This document shows positions 62,951-64,000 of a stretch of 64,000 nucleotides of DNA, one piece after another. The stretch is from assembly GCA_027257055.1 (NCBI GenBank), contig JAPVLO010001002.1, forward strand, positions 62,001 through 126,000, read 5' to 3'. The translations under genes were made by a program, and so were the position numbers. The stretch comes from Cephalopachus bancanus. Lineage: Eukaryota; Chordata; Mammalia; Primates; Tarsiidae. The notes beneath the pieces are model-generated. The model was given only the letters and a program-made list of their open reading frames with translations, was not told the DNA's origin and did no database searches. Every line of letters begins with the position of its first letter. The stretch's first letter is position 1.

Positions 62951-64000
62951 CCATGGTCACACTAACCTGGGAAAAAGTGAAAGCTTAGGGACCGACCCTA
63001 GCATGCCTAAAGGAAGGGCTCAATGAGGGATATTTCTTTAAATGAGAACAGGGTAAGAAATGGGGATGGGTTCCCTATATGGAATGAACGTGAAGATCTA
63101 CATTATGCAGTAGGTCGTGATTAGGCCCGAGCAGGGTGCAGACGTAGAAAGAAAACAGAAGCTTGTCAAAACCTTGCCACTGCCCCACAGCTTCCTGCAC
63201 ACCCGAGTGTGTGTTAGTTACCATGTCCAATTCCCCAGTTGCTGGCTCTGTTCACAACAACTTCACCCTCTCTTCCTCCCTCACCAGGGCCCCACCGGAA
63301 ACCAGCAACGGAGGCTGGTGCTTTGCTAACTGAGAGTTTCAGCTGGCGTCCCAGAGGCCTAGCTAGGCAAAGCTCAGCCCCAGGCCAACAAGGTACCTCT
63401 GCACACCACACAAAGCTGTGTGTGCACATGTGTATATACACGGACACCCACCTCAGCAGTCCCAGCACCTGCTAGAGCAGCAGTTGCTGGGGGTACCTGT
63501 AGCCTCACAGGCAGATGGCAGGAGAGGACAATCTGCAAACATTGCCCACCTGAGCCACATGATGGGATGCTTTCTTGGTGATGGCTGCCAGCCTGCTATA
63601 GCTCTAGAAAGAAAGACAGCAAGCCACCAAGTGGGCTCATATCCCCCGGGTTGCTTCTTTGGGGAAAGAAGAGTTGCTCAAAGCTCACTTTTCATTGCAG
63701 TGTGGATATGACTGTGCATACACAAATTCTCCACCTAGACACAATGTGATGCAGTAACACAACATCCAACTTTGTCAAGGAGTAAATTGGAGAAAGTCAG
63801 TAGGTCAGGGGTGACATGGTAAGCATCTGCTTAGCACTAACTGCGAATGCCACACAGTCGGGGAGCAGGAAGGGAAGTGGAGCAAACATTGTGAGGCTGG
63901 GGTGGTCACTGGCGAAAGCCTCAGAAGCCATGGTTCTCAAGAATGCTCCTCCACTGACGCTTCAGAGCAGCTGGTGGGGAAGGACTGGTCTGATCAAGAG

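Larger units (their letters stand above)
61227..64000 (-). other. SH3KBP1: SH3KBP1 intron upstream of the linker exon (partial)
   Basis: Acceptor side 'ctgtcctcacag' sits at 61227. The interval holds a hAT relic, a MaLR LTR and a young Alu. About 62970-64000 shows no repeat or exon that I recognise; its GC is somewhat higher than the surroundings. The SH3A-core exon was looked for and not found. Confidence 0.8.

Noticed and set aside
61227..64000. SH3A-core exon of SH3KBP1
   Set aside because: No segment resembling the SH3A ALYDY-like or GWWEG motif was found; it must lie upstream of the window.

Overview
The window is mammalian nuclear DNA from a primate. It is almost entirely intronic and carries four exons of one minus-strand gene, SH3KBP1 (CIN85/Ruk/SETA), an endocytic adaptor with three SH3 domains. 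SH3KBP1 is X-linked in known mammals. The exons in transcription order are 61226-61103 (end of SH3A and the SH3A-SH3B linker), 21155-21052 (first half of SH3B), 7419-7290 (second half of SH3B and the start of the following linker), and 6780-6724. The last is a 57-bp, frame-preserving cassette exon matching part of an insert I recall from rodent Ruk/SETA. All four have AG/GT boundaries and fitting phases. Enclosed introns are about 39.9 kb, 13.6 kb and 0.5 kb. The first coding exons (start and most of SH3A) lie beyond base 64000, and the rest of the gene lies below base 1.

Species: dimeric Alu elements prove a primate. The youngest class (3287, 9587, 39234, 40513, 42034, 45620, 62431) is not a human/simian subfamily. 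It shares a one-base deletion in the A-box region, a 'cccgcgcctttggg' block, an intact B box 'ggttcgagacc', an 'aataaatcaaaaaa' linker and a distinctive right arm. I read this as a strepsirrhine, most likely a lemur; galago-type tRNA/Alu chimeras were not seen. The exact species cannot be fixed from the sequence.

Layout by region. 1-6.7 kb: downstream intron with a U2 snRNA fragment, a young Alu and a (TTCC)n tract abutting an L1 tail. 6.7-7.4 kb: two exons. 7.4-21 kb: intron with old and young Alus, antisense L1s, a small retroposed mRNA-like tail and L2/MIR relics. 21.05-21.16 kb: exon. 21.2-53.9 kb: repeat-dense intron with hAT and Tigger DNA transposons, a trimeric Alu, a 5'-inverted L1, a 1.6-kb L1 with clear target-site duplications, an inverted duplication near 40-41 kb and nested Alus. 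53.9-61.8 kb: repeat-poor block containing the 61.1-kb exon. 62.2-63 kb: MaLR (MST/THE1-type) solo LTR split by a young Alu, with a 38-bp tandem duplication over its edge. 63-64 kb: no recognised feature.

No operon, CRISPR, tRNA or prokaryotic element is present. All other long ORFs examined are repeats, antisense shadows or chance frames. Repeat boundaries are by eye; family names below superfamily level are best recollection.
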